64,000 bases of DNA from Mycogone perniciosa (GCA_025331125.1 JAOALB010000045.1:248001-312000); one strand, 5' to 3'. Shown: positions 23,985-36,427, counted from the stretch's first letter. Translations and numbers: made by a program. Notes: generated from the sequence alone by a model not told the origin.

Positions 23985-25965
23985 CCCAAAATTTTGCGTC
24001 AACCCTCCCATTGAAGGCTGGAGTCCTCCGCTGCTGGAGGGAGATGAAAGCCTTGGAAATTCATCTGCGACTAACTGGGGATGGTATTAGATTCTCTTTC
24101 TATGGTAGACTTCAATTTAATAACGTACCATCCCAATTCTGGGTGTTTGGAATCCAGTTCTGAACTTCTTCTGCCTACCGGTACACATCAACCGCGTCCC
24201 GTCACTCATCCTCTATTTAACGAATCTGTTAGGGCCGCCTTACTATAGCCACATGCTCACATTGGTCATCAATGTCATCCACGGTCTACCCACAGAATAT
24301 GAAATTGACATGACACCCGGCATGTCCGACCGTCGTGCCGTGATGAAACTAGGTACTGACAAATACAGTGCCTAATACAGAGCCATTGTGACGATATATG
24401 ATGAGCAATGGAAACAACCCAGTGGGCACTTGGTGGACGGATTAACATGGTGAGTAACTACAAGTTCTGTGAAACTTATGCTCCATGCAAAACTGTCGTG
24501 CTTTTTGTTAACGAGTGCGCGTAGAATGTAGGCATGAAGGTTATGGAGCCGTGCAGGTGGGAGCTTGAGCAGCTTTTTGACGAGGCCAAGTCGAGATATC
24601 TGGTGATATCATACCCTACTGAATAGCTCTTTAGAGTCATATGGACTCCAATTAAAACAAGATGATGACGTGAGATCTTACTATCATGGTTATATTTCTC
24701 TTGGTCAAAGTCGAAAGTAGATTCAACATGTCACTCACCATCTACACAACAACGCTATGGACACTCTCATTATGTAATTTGTGTGAGAAGTGCCGAAAAA
24801 CCGAGACAGTTGAGTGGATGCCCTTCACAGAGATAGAATTGATCACCAACTGTTCTTGCAAAGCGGGGGAAAGGAGGTCTTTGGACTCCGTAGGGTAAAC
24901 GAGATTTTTGACTGCTGGCAAGGCTTTCGTGAATATGTTCTTGGGAGGCGGTGACTCCCTGTTCCTCACAGATTTGAGTCCGGCAGAGTTTCGTTCCCGT
25001 TCTAGGGTATCACGTCTACACTGTAGTTCCCTGACTACAAATGATTGATGACGAGATAAATTGGTACATTCGATCCAATTGTAGAAGATTAAAGGGCGAC
25101 GCTTGCCTAGGCCTCCAGGATACAAGAGCTACCCCGAAGATCTCATCTTATTCAAGGTTTTATTCACCATGGTTCGCTCATTAACTCACTCACCCCATTA
25201 ATTTTCAAGTACATCTACGGACCACTGAGACCATACCTTGACGACACGTTGTTTAAGTGTAAATACTCCTGAAGTGTGCACTTCTCGCGACTCCCGACGG
25301 TCCAAGAGGAGCTCGTTGACCCAATCCTTGAACGTAAAATCGCGGTGATAAGAGCGATTTAGTTTGGCCTAACCGCTAGGGAGCGTTGTAACATGTCCCT
25401 CAAGATGTCCCTGTTGGGTCCTATGGGGTAGATTCCCAGCGTGTTTCGAACGCCGAGTCTCTTAATTCGCACGTACAAAGTACAACAAGAGCTCAATGTG
25501 CGGGATTTTATCTTGACGAGTGACGAGAACCGTTATGGGCCAAGGTTAATAATTAGTCAACCCTAGGGAAGAAGCTAGAAAAAGATGTCCAAGTTGTCTG
25601 CAAAGATCTTCCTGACTTAAGACAGAAGTAACTTAGGAGCGTACCGGCGTGATAAGACACTGACCGTCAAAGGCATTCAGCTCCATGATGACAACCTAAC
25701 CACTATTCGAGTCAGGCGAAATGCCACAACTGAAAGTGTCGACGATCAGCGGGAGACAGTTTCCTGAATGCCTAAACGGAGTCATGATCAACTATGTGCA
25801 GTAGCTCCGCAGAAAGGCCGGTTTGATACCGACCGACGATATGCAGATACAATATGCCGTGGTATCAAATCCCGACAATGGGGTCGAGTTTGGCTCGATT
25901 TTCTCACGCAGGGGAAGCATCGCTCCGCAACAGTCTAGAGCTACGGAGTACATCTAGACGCTAAA
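23985..25965 (+). pseudogene. Decayed cytosolic isoleucyl-tRNA synthetase gene
   Basis: Colinear fragments of cytosolic IleRS can be read in shifting frames on the plus strand. In order: VLRCWREMKALEIHLRLT at 24023, then FSFYG; GPPYYSHML at 24233; GLPTEYEIDMTPGMSDRRA and AVMKLGTDKY near 24280-24370; MEPCRWELEQLFDEAKSRYL near 24540; VICVRSAEKPRQLSG near 24775; HRDRIDH and RRVNEIFDCW near 24830-24950; YHVYTVVP and INWYIRSNCRRLKG near 25005-25095; VHFSRLPTVQEELVDPILER near 25280; LNVRDFILTSDENRYG near 25494; GKKLEKDVQVVCKDLPDL near 25569; LRRKAGLIPTDDMQIQYAVV near 25805. Stops and frameshifts interrupt the blocks, and large parts are missing, including the KMSKS region. Two introns seem still visible (24105-24232 and about 24450-24522), so the copy arose from DNA rather than mRNA. 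An intact IleRS gene must exist elsewhere, because the enzyme is essential. Confidence 0.85.
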
Positions 25966-28099
25966 AGTGCAGCTATTGAGTCTCTAACAGAGATAAACTT
26001 GTATTTCCGTCAACATTTTGCTTGTACGAGTACGGAGTAGTATTGCTGTTTTGGATCTCTTCTTTCACACAATTAGCACTAGTGATTGGCAGTGTTTGCT
26101 TTTTTCATGCCCACAGTCTGGATAGGGGCAAATAGTTTCATCCAATCTTGCCAATAATCGATGACTCGTGATAACCATTGGGACGTGGCGGGAAGCTTAA
26201 GACAGACGACGCCGTTGGACGAGACGGCTATTGGTGGCTGCATCTTCTGTCCTGATCGTGGCGCACGAAGACCGGCAAGCTAACAAAAGATGATCAACTG
26301 CCGAAGAAACGCCAATTTGGGCCGAAGAGAAAATGGAAAATGTAAAAGGAAAGAAAAGAATCCGAGAGACATTGGATTACATTGAAAACGGATCATACCC
26401 TCCCGTCGAGGAGGTGTGACATCTCCTGAAGCCGGACTCGGATCACTGCAAAATGGACCATTGGTGGTTTCGGCATCGCTCGACAGAAGGAAGAGGCCGC
26501 GATTGCCATGTGCACTGACGCATTGATGGCGCGCATAGGATACTGCTTCAATGGTGAGGGAGCATTTGTCGCCTGGAGATGAATAATATGTAGATATGAA
26601 GTAGGAAGAAACAGGACGTCTGGTAAGGAGGCTCGGAGGGAGAGACGGTCCGGGCACGTGGTCCTGACAATGGGGAGGCCTTGGCAACTTGGAACATAGG
26701 TAATCTGGGGTTAGATAACTTAGATTAGACTCAAGACGTTGACAGGTGGATGACTTTAATGTTCATCTTCATCGCAACAATGTTTATTCCACAGCGCGCG
26801 CACTAATCGGCGGACCTCTTTGTCTCTCTTTGTCGGGCCAAGACCCGAGAGGCGCTCCAGAACCGCCACAATTTCCACCATTCATTTCATACCCGCCTAT
26901 TTATTCTACTCCTAGCAGTAGCTGTACGAGCGAAGGATGAAGACGAACTCCACGAATATACGAGAACGATAGGGGAAAGATCTCAGATGGATCAATGGCC
27001 ATATTCCAAAATCTTCATCAGGATGGCAGAGGAGAGTGCTAGGCCGTTCATTGATACCGTTTCTGCTCCTGGATGAGCGACCCTGCACTATTATGCGGCC
27101 GACCAAACACCAGAACGGTTTGGTTGGCATAGCACGAGTACTACCATTACATAAAAGGACACCAGACGGTCATTTAACCGGCCGCTAACTGCAAGCTTAT
27201 GTGCTGCCACTAGTTTCATCAACCGACACATGGCTGACAGGCACTAGATCCTCCATCTTAAGCATCTTGAAGGATGGCCAAGGATCCAGGGACCGTTGGC
27301 CACGTGAGACACCGGTGAAAACCAGACCATGAAGACCTGGATCAACCATTCAAGATGCTGGCCATGCTAGCTCTGCAAACGCCTCCTAGGTTTATGATAT
27401 CGGTTCGCATTGATACTGTGCATAATCATGAGGGAGCATGACCTCATAACTCAGAGCAGTTGCACTAGGTTCCGTCCGGTTCCCTAGGTGCCGGTTCTGC
27501 GACTCATCTCCGACAACTTCCTCTGGACCGCTCTGGATCAAACTGTCTGAACACGTCTAGTTTTTCTTAGCAGCCATGAACTAGTTACGATACATAGTGC
27601 ACCAACCTAATGGTCTTATCCAAGAACATTAACACTATGCACGCTAGACGGGTTCACATACTCGTACTTCGTACTCCGTACAGCAGGCATTTTCCCTCGT
27701 CGTTTGAATCCACCCCGGATCTGACATTCTTCTAGTCCCTGGACTGTGGACCGTGAGCTGGCTTTACTAGATACTAGTTGGGCGACTAGATGCTGGGCAT
27801 TACCTAGTTTATTGGGCTATTTGTGCTGGGGTCACTTGAATGCGAGGATAAGATTGATACGGTTCCCCTACTCTTGATCAGTGCTACTATAACACGTTCC
27901 GGTCATGATCTACCAAATTTTGTTCTTACGGTCGCTTTTCTTATAGGGGCAGTACCCCCTCCACTAACTCGCAAGGACGACTTACATTCTCGGTCGAGTC
28001 TCTTGCTCACCGAAGACCCGTGTCATTGGGAACGCGTTCCCTAAACTTGACATCTCAACGCATCTCTTGTGTAGTCTTAGCCTATCAATTTCGATTACC
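25966..28099. other. Intergenic, no gene seen
   Basis: About 2.1 kb between the IleRS relic and the GPCR gene. It includes TACGGAGTA-type motifs at 26031-26039 and 27672-27680 and an 11-bp inverted repeat at 27261-27271 and 27349-27359. A 135-codon reverse frame at 26280-26687 lacks any recognisable pattern. The bases before 28100 should contain the GPCR promoter. Confidence 0.45.
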
Positions 28100-29500
28100 A
28101 TGCCGGACGGACGTCCAGCATGGCAGATGGCCATCAGCGACATTGAGAGGATTGGCTCAGTCTTCTCTTTGGTTGGATGTATCTTTATCATTGTCTCATT
28201 CTGCTGCTCAAGCTCCTTTCATAAGCCCATCAACAGACTCGTCTTTTACGCCTCCTTTGGCAACATCATGACCAACGTGGGCACGTTGATGTCCCAGTCA
28301 TTCATCTCGTCGCCAGATTCGGGCGGCTGCCAGCTCCAAGCATTTCTGATTCAGATGTATGTACCACTAACCGTCCATCACCATTCAGGATCTAGCTGAC
28401 TGTCCCAGGTTCATGCCTGCAGACACATTCTGGACGCTGGCTATGGCCTTCAATGTCTATCTAACCTTTTATCACAAGTATGACGCCAGGATGCTGCGAA
28501 GGATGGAGATTCCGTATTTGCTCTTATGTTATGGGATCCCCTTTATCCCTGCATTCACATTCATCTTTATCAAGAAACGAGAGAACAGCCGAATGTACGG
28601 GAATGCTTCCTTGTGGTGCTGGATAACAGCCGACTGGGAAATCTGGCGTATCGCCGCCTTTTACGGCCCGGTCTGGTAAGTTTTCCCCGAAGATGACTCT
28701 AACAAGGAGAACAAGGTTATTGAACAGTATTTAGGGTCGCAACCATCCTCACCATGTTTATTTACATCCGGGCCGGGCGCATGATATTTGAGAGGCGGAA
28801 ACAACTCAACCAGTGCCAATCAACGACGGACCAAGACCCATCAATCGCCACAATGACCACTACCACAGTGAAGACGACTGAGGTTACCGTCTTTTCGGAG
28901 GATTCATTGGCGGATTTCAAGATCCCGCACACACCTCTCTCACCCGCCACGCCGACCCATCCTCGAACTCCCAATTACTCAGTACATATCTCAGCAGACA
29001 CTGACGCCCCATCGAAACGAATGAGCGCGTTTAACCTCGGAGTGCCATCCCAGAGGTCACAGAACCGTCGGCGGCGAAACATGGACATCAACAAAGCTAC
29101 GTGGGCATATGCAAAATGCTCTATACTCTTCTTCGCAGCCATGCTGATCACATGGATCCCGTCGAGCGCGAACCGATTGTATTCATTTGCCCACAACAAG
29201 GAGACTTACCCACCGCTGCAAGTCATGAGCGCCTTGGTGTTGCCCCTTCAGGGGTTCTGGAATGCCTGCATCTACATAGTGACATCATGGGATGCGTGCA
29301 AGACATTTGTTTCAGATCTACGGATGAGGAATCGTCCTGAAGTGACAGAGCTGGTGAGCGGAATGGGACAGGACGAAAATAGCTCTCGCCACAGCCGGCG
29401 AATGAGCCATAAGGGGATGGTGAGGTTAAAGGATATAGAGAGCGCGACAGAGCTGAGTAATGGTCGGACGACATCAAGAAACGAGCAAACGACTTCATGA
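28100..29500 (+). CDS. cAMP-receptor-like G protein-coupled receptor
   Basis: Seven-helix receptor of the fungal class related to Dictyostelium cAMP receptors (GprH/GprI type in Aspergillus), thought to sense nutrients upstream of heterotrimeric G proteins. Three exons: 28100-28356 (ATG), 28409-28675 and 28735-29500 (TGA), with introns of 52 and 59 nt and GTATGT/GTAAGT donors, giving 429 residues. Helices 1-5 lie within about residues 18-195 (SVFSLVGCIFIIVSF first; AAFYGPVWVATILTMFIYI fifth). A Ser/Thr-rich third intracellular loop of roughly 110 residues follows (TTTVKTTEVTVF), then helix 6 (CSILFFAAMLITWIPSSANR) and helix 7 (VMSALVLPLQGFWNACIYI). The cytoplasmic tail is Ser/Arg-rich, with sites that could be phosphorylated. 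The start was chosen at the first ATG; the frame is open upstream without another ATG. The ligand is unknown. Confidence 0.88.
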
Positions 29501-32500
29501 CGGGAAGGAAAGCTGTACAATACGGAGTTCATTTTGTTTTGGCATATACGTTTTAACTCTACTATCATTAATTCTATTTCTTTATTCTTCTCAATTGTCT
29601 CTCACACAACTGCTTCTGGGGCGTGTAAGTACTAGTATTGCTCTCCCGCCGTTTGAAGCTTACATTTGTGGCGGTCATTTCCCCGATAACATACTCCGTA
29701 GAAGATCTTACGGTTACCTGTCACATGTCATCTCTGATACCCACTCGGATCAGTTATCCGAAGCCTTTCTACCATTGTGATAATATTAATACGAGTACGG
29801 AGTACTTGGGTGAGTTGATCGGCCCGAATGCCATCTTGGCCCCTGTCTATTCGTGGTGCATTCGGGCCGAGTATCTATGCTTTTATTATACCTCGTATGG
29901 CCAATGTTATTGTTGTTCAACAATGCTTTTTTCCTACCCCAGATTTCGATTCCCCACAATACGGGACCACAGATACAATGCATAGTCGCAGATGCTTGTT
30001 TCTCATTTCATTGCTTTTTTCCATTCTTTCATCATCAAGATGTGGCCCGCGCGCATCCTTGTGGCGCAATCATTATTGTGAATGCTTTGAGTAGCAGTAG
30101 TATTAGCCAAGATATCCACATCCGCATTGTCAAAAACCCCCATATGCATATTTAATATTTGAATATCAAGTATTTTTTTCTTTTCTTTTTTAAAGTAGTA
30201 GTAGTAGTGGTGGTGGTACGTAAAATTATCTCCGTAGCATCGGGCCCGGATGTGGTTATTTAGCCTCGTCACATATCACAACACTATCGAATAGATCCAA
30301 TTTCTTTGATGACAGCAGCCCCTGTTAGTAGTACCACACAAACGGTTCAGTGGATACTACGAGTATACAAGTCCTCAGTGCTAGCGACCCACAAGATTAT
30401 TCTCCGAGAAATAGGGTAATACTAGTACTCCGTAGTACTATAATTGCGGTCCTCAAGATGATCACGGGAAATAGGGCCATGGCATTGAGGCCCTTGAACT
30501 TAGACCTACGGATATCTCAGGTCTTTCTTATCTCCAAAGATGTCGTGACACTTGCAATCTCGAGCATCTCGTATTCACTCCACTAACCATATCACAACGA
30601 CAACATTGACTCAGTCCCACTATGCTCATTCATCAATACCCATGGCACTTCATACCACGTAGATCACTTAGAGTTAGGCTGCAAAAGAACGAATACCAAA
30701 GTCCGCCATTGTACTCCGTATTGATCACCCGGTCCGAATCATCGGCAGCACGCCTTTAGACCAACCAATGGTAGCGAGCCGGTGTCAGTTACCAGCCTTG
30801 CGGGCGGCGCCATTGCTTAAGAGCGGGACATCACGAAGAAACCCCAATTGCTGTAGACTGGAGGCTTTGCTCCGCCGATGACGGATTACGAACAAGGAAA
30901 TTGTGGCGTTTCATACTCCGCAAGTTGTCAAGTGACGCTTATTTGGGAAACCGAGAATGTCTATCGATGGCTGAGGTGAAACATGTCCTACGCTTGTTCG
31001 CAACGGTGTTCGGAGTACGAGTTGCCAGAGAGGAGAGAGACACGCAAATCCCATGACTCAAGTCCGGGCAAACATTCACATGTCAACTTTTAACCCCCCC
31101 TTGGTAAAATGAGGTCAGCGTAAGACACTCCCCTCCAATAGCTTCTAGGGTTGTTAGGCATTACACTTGACATGCCAGACTTATACGGTCTCAGGCAGCA
31201 AGCAACCATTCACTCCGTACTACAGCAGGTGGGAGGGCCGTGAAGAAGCAATATTAGACCCTTTCCTTTCGCAATTTTTAGTAGTACGTCTCGACTCAGA
31301 CAGGTGTCATCAAAACTACCTTTTCCCCTGACGATATCTACTTGCTCTCTCTTAGCCCCCTTGATCTTTCTGTCTCGGAAACATTGAGCGATAGGTGACA
31401 GAGCCATCTCTCAATAACCTCTTCTCCAATACGAGATGTCTAAAGGCGATTTGGGACTTCTGAGTCTTCCCCTTTCACTGTGGGACATATCCTCTCCATC
31501 CTTGGTAAAGGCATGTTGGGAGGGTGGACCTGCAACTCGTTGAATGTATGTGAAATGAAAACAACCGGAAATATTCCACACACGCCTTGGATAGGAGACT
31601 GTCAATGTGATCATTACGTGGCTTCATGTCGATATATGTGTCGCTATGCACAAGTTCTTCCTGACAGCATGGGCCTAGACACGAATCGTTCCTCCTCTCG
31701 TCGTCTTTCTCAGGGGTTGCATTCCTCCCCACCGAACGTCTTGAATTCGAAGGCCTCAGCTCGCCAGAATAACCGATCAACTCCTGTGACTGCTGAATCT
31801 CGTTTTCGACCCGACACTGGGCATCGCTATCAGTTGCTGTTCACAACCTGTTCACAACCATACCAGGCAGATGGTGTGAGGAATGAGCAGGATGATTATA
31901 ATTCGTGTCGATAGGTCGGTGCAAAGAATATTTTAAAGCCTGTGAATCTCAAGCTAATTTCATTTTCATGCTTCCAATGTGCTTTGGCTTATGCCACCCC
32001 ATGGGAAGTGGTCTATCGGCGAGGTGATATTCACAAGTACAATCGAGAAATCACATCCAACCAGTCATCACGGACACAAGAGTTGTTAGCGAATGGGAGA
32101 GAATAACTGGCTGGCATTCCGTTATTTTGCTTGCTACCATTATGGCCAACAACGCTAGGAAGAAAAAGGAAAGAAAAATATAGCCCGTCATCTGTATCTG
32201 CTATCTACAACTCCCGACCGCAGCACAAACTCCCTCAAATCTCTTTCAACCCCCAACATACCAATATGGGTGGAGAAACCAAGAGATAAAGTCGGCTCAA
32301 CGATCCGCAGTTCTCGTCCAGGCTTTTGGTGGTATCATATCCGACTCCATGTGAATCCGCACAATTTCCATCCCGTAACAAGAGCCTAGTCTATAAATAG
32401 ACAAAAAAAGAGATAGAAAGGCATGAGAAAAGATAGTAACGACCCTAGAAAACAGCGTAGCTCTGGTGGTGGTGTGATGGATGGGTCCCGATGCTATACA

Positions 32501-32739
32501 AACTCCAAAGCGCCTGTGCGAGAAGATATGTAACAAGTGCGTGTGTAAGTAAGTGGTGGAGTACCGGCGTTAAACAACTGCTCTTTTTAACCCCTGACTC
32601 CTTGCTTATGATTCGTATGATTTTCGGTTCGACGGCTCCCAACTCCGGAGCCCCATTAACTTTCGTTTCATGAATTCGTCTTTTCTCCATTCAAATGCTT
32701 TGGGTTGACAAGGCCCTTTGGTACACGATACAGCCTAGT
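29501..32739. other. Intergenic, no gene seen
   Basis: About 3.2 kb between the 3' ends of the GPCR gene and the SPRY gene, so no promoter is required here. It is AT-rich with (GTA)n runs near 30194 and four copies of the TACGGAGTA-type motif (29692, 29796, 30426, 30712). The frame at 31480-31914 has no recognisable features. No RNA gene was found. Confidence 0.45.
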
Positions 32740-34428
32740 TCAGCTCGATGAAGTGTCACCATCTGACTGCATGCTTGACTGTTCGGACCCAGAGCTATCT
32801 CTTCTTTCAACTAGAGCCCTCCCTGCTCCTTGCTGTATCGCATCACTGTAGCTGGGAGCAGGACCTTGTGGTTGAGCGTAGCTTTGGCCCTGAGCCTGTG
32901 AACCTGAACGGGGCCTGACCGTAGCTGACGATGCGCCTCGACTACGGTTCATAACCCTAATCAGAGGGGTGTTCTCCTCGCTGTCGGTACTGTATCGCCG
33001 CTGCCGATCCTCGCTATCTGAATGTGTTGGGCTAGTATAATCTGGTGGTGGGTTGGTCGCATCTTCCAGATGTAGATGAAGGGGGTTCTCGTCGAAAGGC
33101 TGCTCATGTAGTTGTTGCGCGCTGCTGCTAGCCTCGCCATTCTCCTCATTGGGCACCAGCTGGGCGAGCGAAATGTCAGTTGGACTTCTGACAGGACCAG
33201 GACTGGTGGGAGGGAGAACCCTGAAGTTGCTACTGCGCGATCGGCCGTGTTGTGGATTGAGGTTGCCTTCGCCGGATCGAACGTTGTAAGGCGTACCGCT
33301 TACTGAATGCCTATGCACTCGCGGGTGGTGTGAAGGTGTAAATCCGTCCTTTGTCCCTGTTTCCAGCAAAATGCTTCCCTGCTCAGAGCCGTATGGGGGT
33401 GGTGGAGCCAGGCTGCCAGTCACTGGTGCCAAGCCCCATTTCTTAACATTTGCCTCGATGAAGACGAAACCAGATTGGCCAAAGTTAACATGAACTGTCG
33501 CGGGGCCGTTGGCTCCGATGGCAGGGAAGAAGTTCTGTGACTTGAGACCATGTACGACTTCCTCCATCTTCTTACCATTCCGAGTAAAGAAGATGACGCC
33601 TGTTCGGGGTCGATAGCCAACGCCTACAACGTCACCCTGGACAATTTGAGGACCATATGGAGTTCGGCTGAATGGCTGATTGTAGTGCCGTGAGCCATTT
33701 GAGTGGTAGGCAACTGAATACTTGTGATAGCCTGGAACAATGGTCAGCATTTGACGGACGGAGCAGCAGACACTTGAAACCTACCAGGTAACCGGAAGAG
33801 GGGGTACGGTTTGGTAGCCATGCCAATGCTGAGCAGTGTAGCGTCCGGCTTATCATACACCTTGGCCTCCCAATAGTAAACATCGTTCTGCTTGGGAACA
33901 GGCAAGTTGCTCATGACGGTACACTCGGAGTCGAAGAACTCAATCTCGGTTCGGGCCTCGACGAAGCAGTTTGCAATTTCGAGCTCGGGCTCAAACTCCC
34001 AGGCAGAGACACCCTTCTCCTGGATGGCCAGGTATTGCGACAAGGAAATGTCAGTCTGCGCAGACTCTGGTGGATTTGCAGCGATGAAAGCTAGTCGCAA
34101 CGTTAGTATCCAAGCCCTGCCACAGAGCAATTAAATCGGATGGCAGATAGCGAAACCACCTACCCTTTGCCCGCAAGTACTCCGTCCGTGACATCTCATC
34201 CATGTTCTCGAGAGCCTCAGCCTCCTCCCTCGCAAACGCCTGCTCGTCATCGTATTCACCAGGCCGACCGATCCGATCGAGGATAATGCGACCAGAACCA
34301 GCGCACCCGGAGGCCCAGAAGATGAAGACGACGAGGAAGATGAGGATGATGGAGCCAAACGATGACACAAGCCCGATGACGACGCCGGTCAAGGCCGAGG
34401 ACGGAGAGGAAGACGAAATGACAGCCAT
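32740..34428 (-). CDS. SPRY-domain Rsp5 adaptor, Ssh4/Ear1-like
   Basis: Type I/II membrane adaptor that in yeast (Ssh4, Ear1) recruits the ubiquitin ligase Rsp5 to endosomal and vacuolar membrane proteins for sorting into multivesicular bodies. Three exons: 34428-34164 (ATG), 34090-33785 and 33731-32740 (TGA), with introns of 73 and 53 nt; 520 residues. One transmembrane helix lies at about 12-41 (GVVIGLVSSFGSIILIFLVV). A SPRY/B30.2 domain spans roughly 110-290, with the typical YYWEAKVYDKPDATLLSIGM and GDVVGVGYRPRTGVIFFTRN stretches. The disordered C-terminal tail contains PY motifs that would bind Rsp5 WW domains: PPPY at about 301-304 and PPDY at about 419-422. Domain order matches the family. 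Direct targets are not visible from sequence. Confidence 0.9.
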
Positions 34429-35150
34429 GGTGATGTGATGGCAGCCAGCTGTGGCGATGGATGATATCGGCAGGAACGAAGATATGTTGTTGGACTCACA
34501 CCCGCTCGTCGCGGGAAATGAGAGATTGTCTGTCTGTCGTCGAGAAGACAAGACGGCGTCACCGCCGCGACGGTCGCGGCCGTTAATCTATTGTGACGAG
34601 AAGGCTGCGGCGACTGTGGTGGCGGGGAGAGGGGGGATTTCGAGATCGAGGGAGGATTGGAGAAGCGAAAATGGGAGACGCTGATTCGCAGTCGAGTTAC
34701 ACGCTGTTGAGGAATGGAAAATGGTCGTCGCCAGTCGAAATGCCCCAGTCGGTCTGGGAACCCGGAGCTGCCGTTGCGAGATAGGTAAGGATTGGGGAAG
34801 ACGAGAGGCTTAGGTGGGTGTGGTGTCGCTTGCGGATGGTCGCCACTCTCAGCTAAGAGAGCCAAGCAACGGAGTACGGAGTATGGGGTTGCGTATTCGC
34901 TCGCAGGTCGTGAATCCACCACCACAGGGCTTATACTCCGTACTGGTAGGCCTACTCCGTAGCGGCCAGTCAGAACCCAAGGCTCGCCCTCGTCGAATCC
35001 GCGAGGGATAAAAACAACAACAGAGAAGCGTCGATGCCAGCGCACGCAAGAAAGAACATGAAAAGGAAAGCCCGCAACAAAAGGAGAACAGAACGCGATG
35101 TGGGCGAAGAGGGAGGAAAAAAGAGACGTTGTTATAGAAGGAAAAACCGT

Positions 35151-35184
35151 AGGGGAGGGGAGGGGAGGGGAGGGGAGGGGAGGG
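35151..35184 (+). repeat. (AGGGG)n microsatellite, G-quadruplex-prone
   Basis: Seven G runs of three to four bases, each separated by a single A, on the plus strand. Such a tract can fold as an intramolecular G-quadruplex. It lies about 720 bp upstream of the SPRY adaptor start codon. A regulatory role is only a possibility. Confidence 0.85.
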
Positions 35185-35308
35185 AAGAATGAAGAGAGTT
35201 AGTTAGGCTCCATCCAATGGATGTCAGAGGAGGTTGGATGGAGAAGACGGACAGAATGGAATGTCAGGTCATTCACGGAGTGCTAACGCGGACTTTGCCA
35301 GCACTTGC

Positions 35309-35338
35309 GTGGGCAATGCAGTGGGCAATGCAGTGGGC
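35309..35338 (+). repeat. 12-bp tandem repeat
   Basis: The unit gtgggcaatgca occurs twice in full and then a half unit follows, without mismatch. It is non-coding. Confidence 0.9.
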
Positions 35339-35624
35339 TGTAGCGTCGTCGTTCCCCCAGCGGTAGTAGCAGAAGCAGATGGCGCTAGGACGGATACCTG
35401 CAGCGGGTATGTCCACCGATAGCGATTTATACGGGAAGCCCATACTGGATCTTAGCAGTTCAGCGGGGAAGCAACAGTACACAGCCGCGCACAGCCCCAG
35501 GGCCTGACGAAGTGGTGGGTTTGTGTGACGCAATGCATGCTGGATGATAACAGCCAGCAGCCTCAATCAAGAATGGCCATCATGCTTCCAGGCACCAGGC
35601 ACAAAATACGACATACATGCGGAG

Positions 35625-35653
35625 TACTACTACTACTACTACTACTACTACTA
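35625..35653 (+). repeat. (TAC)n microsatellite
   Basis: Uninterrupted TAC/ACT repeat of about nine and a half units in the non-coding spacer upstream of the SPRY gene, between two TACGGAGTA-type sites. Confidence 0.9.
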
Positions 35654-36427
35654 TCAGAGCTTGCTCACAGTACTCCGTACGAGTAGCTATCTTTTACCAT
35701 TGATTGCTTTTTTCTTTCTCCTTTTCCCATGCATCACACAATCCCCCCTGCACAATGCTGTCACTTATGTCGTAGATACGGAGTACGAGTACTCCGTACT
35801 TATCAGCTTATCAGACACAGCACAGATCGATCAGTGCCACCCCATTCGCCCCCTGTCGTTTCAGCCCGCACGCAGCTCAAGTTTCAAGCCGCGCCTCGCA
35901 CTGACAGATGCTGCGACAATGACAGCGCACATAATTGAGTGATCTCCAGCGTACGAAGTACGAAGTACTCGTATTAGTCAAGGCCCATTCTGCAGCCATG
36001 CTCATTCATATGCACATACGAGTAAGCTCAACTCCAAACATGCGGCAATTGATTGGGTGCTATTTGTGTTCTTCTTCTCCTCAATGCCCCCCCCCTTAAC
36101 AGGCACTGAGCGTTAATAAGTGGCCAAATCCTGCATCAGGGAACGCCCGTGAGACACACACGCACACGTTTTCTGATTCAGTTCACTATGAAAACAATCG
36201 TCATAACAGTAACATCTCCATTTACTAAATTCATTCCCACGTCGTCGTTAAAATATTCTACATCAGAGTTATAGTTATACGTTTGCCCAATGAAAAAACC
36301 AATGCCACCAAACCTTCATAGCCTTGACCAGACAGACACTCAAATCAAAAAGCAATCATACTCATCCAAAGGGAAATCCTGTCCCCCTCCCTTCCTTCAC
36401 CTTGCAATCTCGTCAAAACACATCCCC

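Larger units (their letters stand above)
34429..36427. other. SPRY gene promoter region with repeats
   Basis: About 2 kb upstream of the SPRY gene and downstream of the 36.4-37.6 kb gene. It is unusually repeat-rich: an (AGGGG)n tract at 35151-35184, a 12-bp tandem repeat at 35309-35338, a (TAC)n run at 35625-35653, and six copies of the TACGGAGTA-type motif between 34875 and 35798. Frames of 60-200 codons near 34389-35045 are antisense or compositional and show no domain. Confidence 0.5.

Noticed and set aside
24742..25125. 127-codon reverse open frame
   Set aside because: It lies antisense to the IleRS relic, whose blocks on the plus strand explain the sequence better.
26280..26687. 135-codon reverse open frame
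   Set aside because: No domain or conserved pattern; composition like the surrounding spacer.
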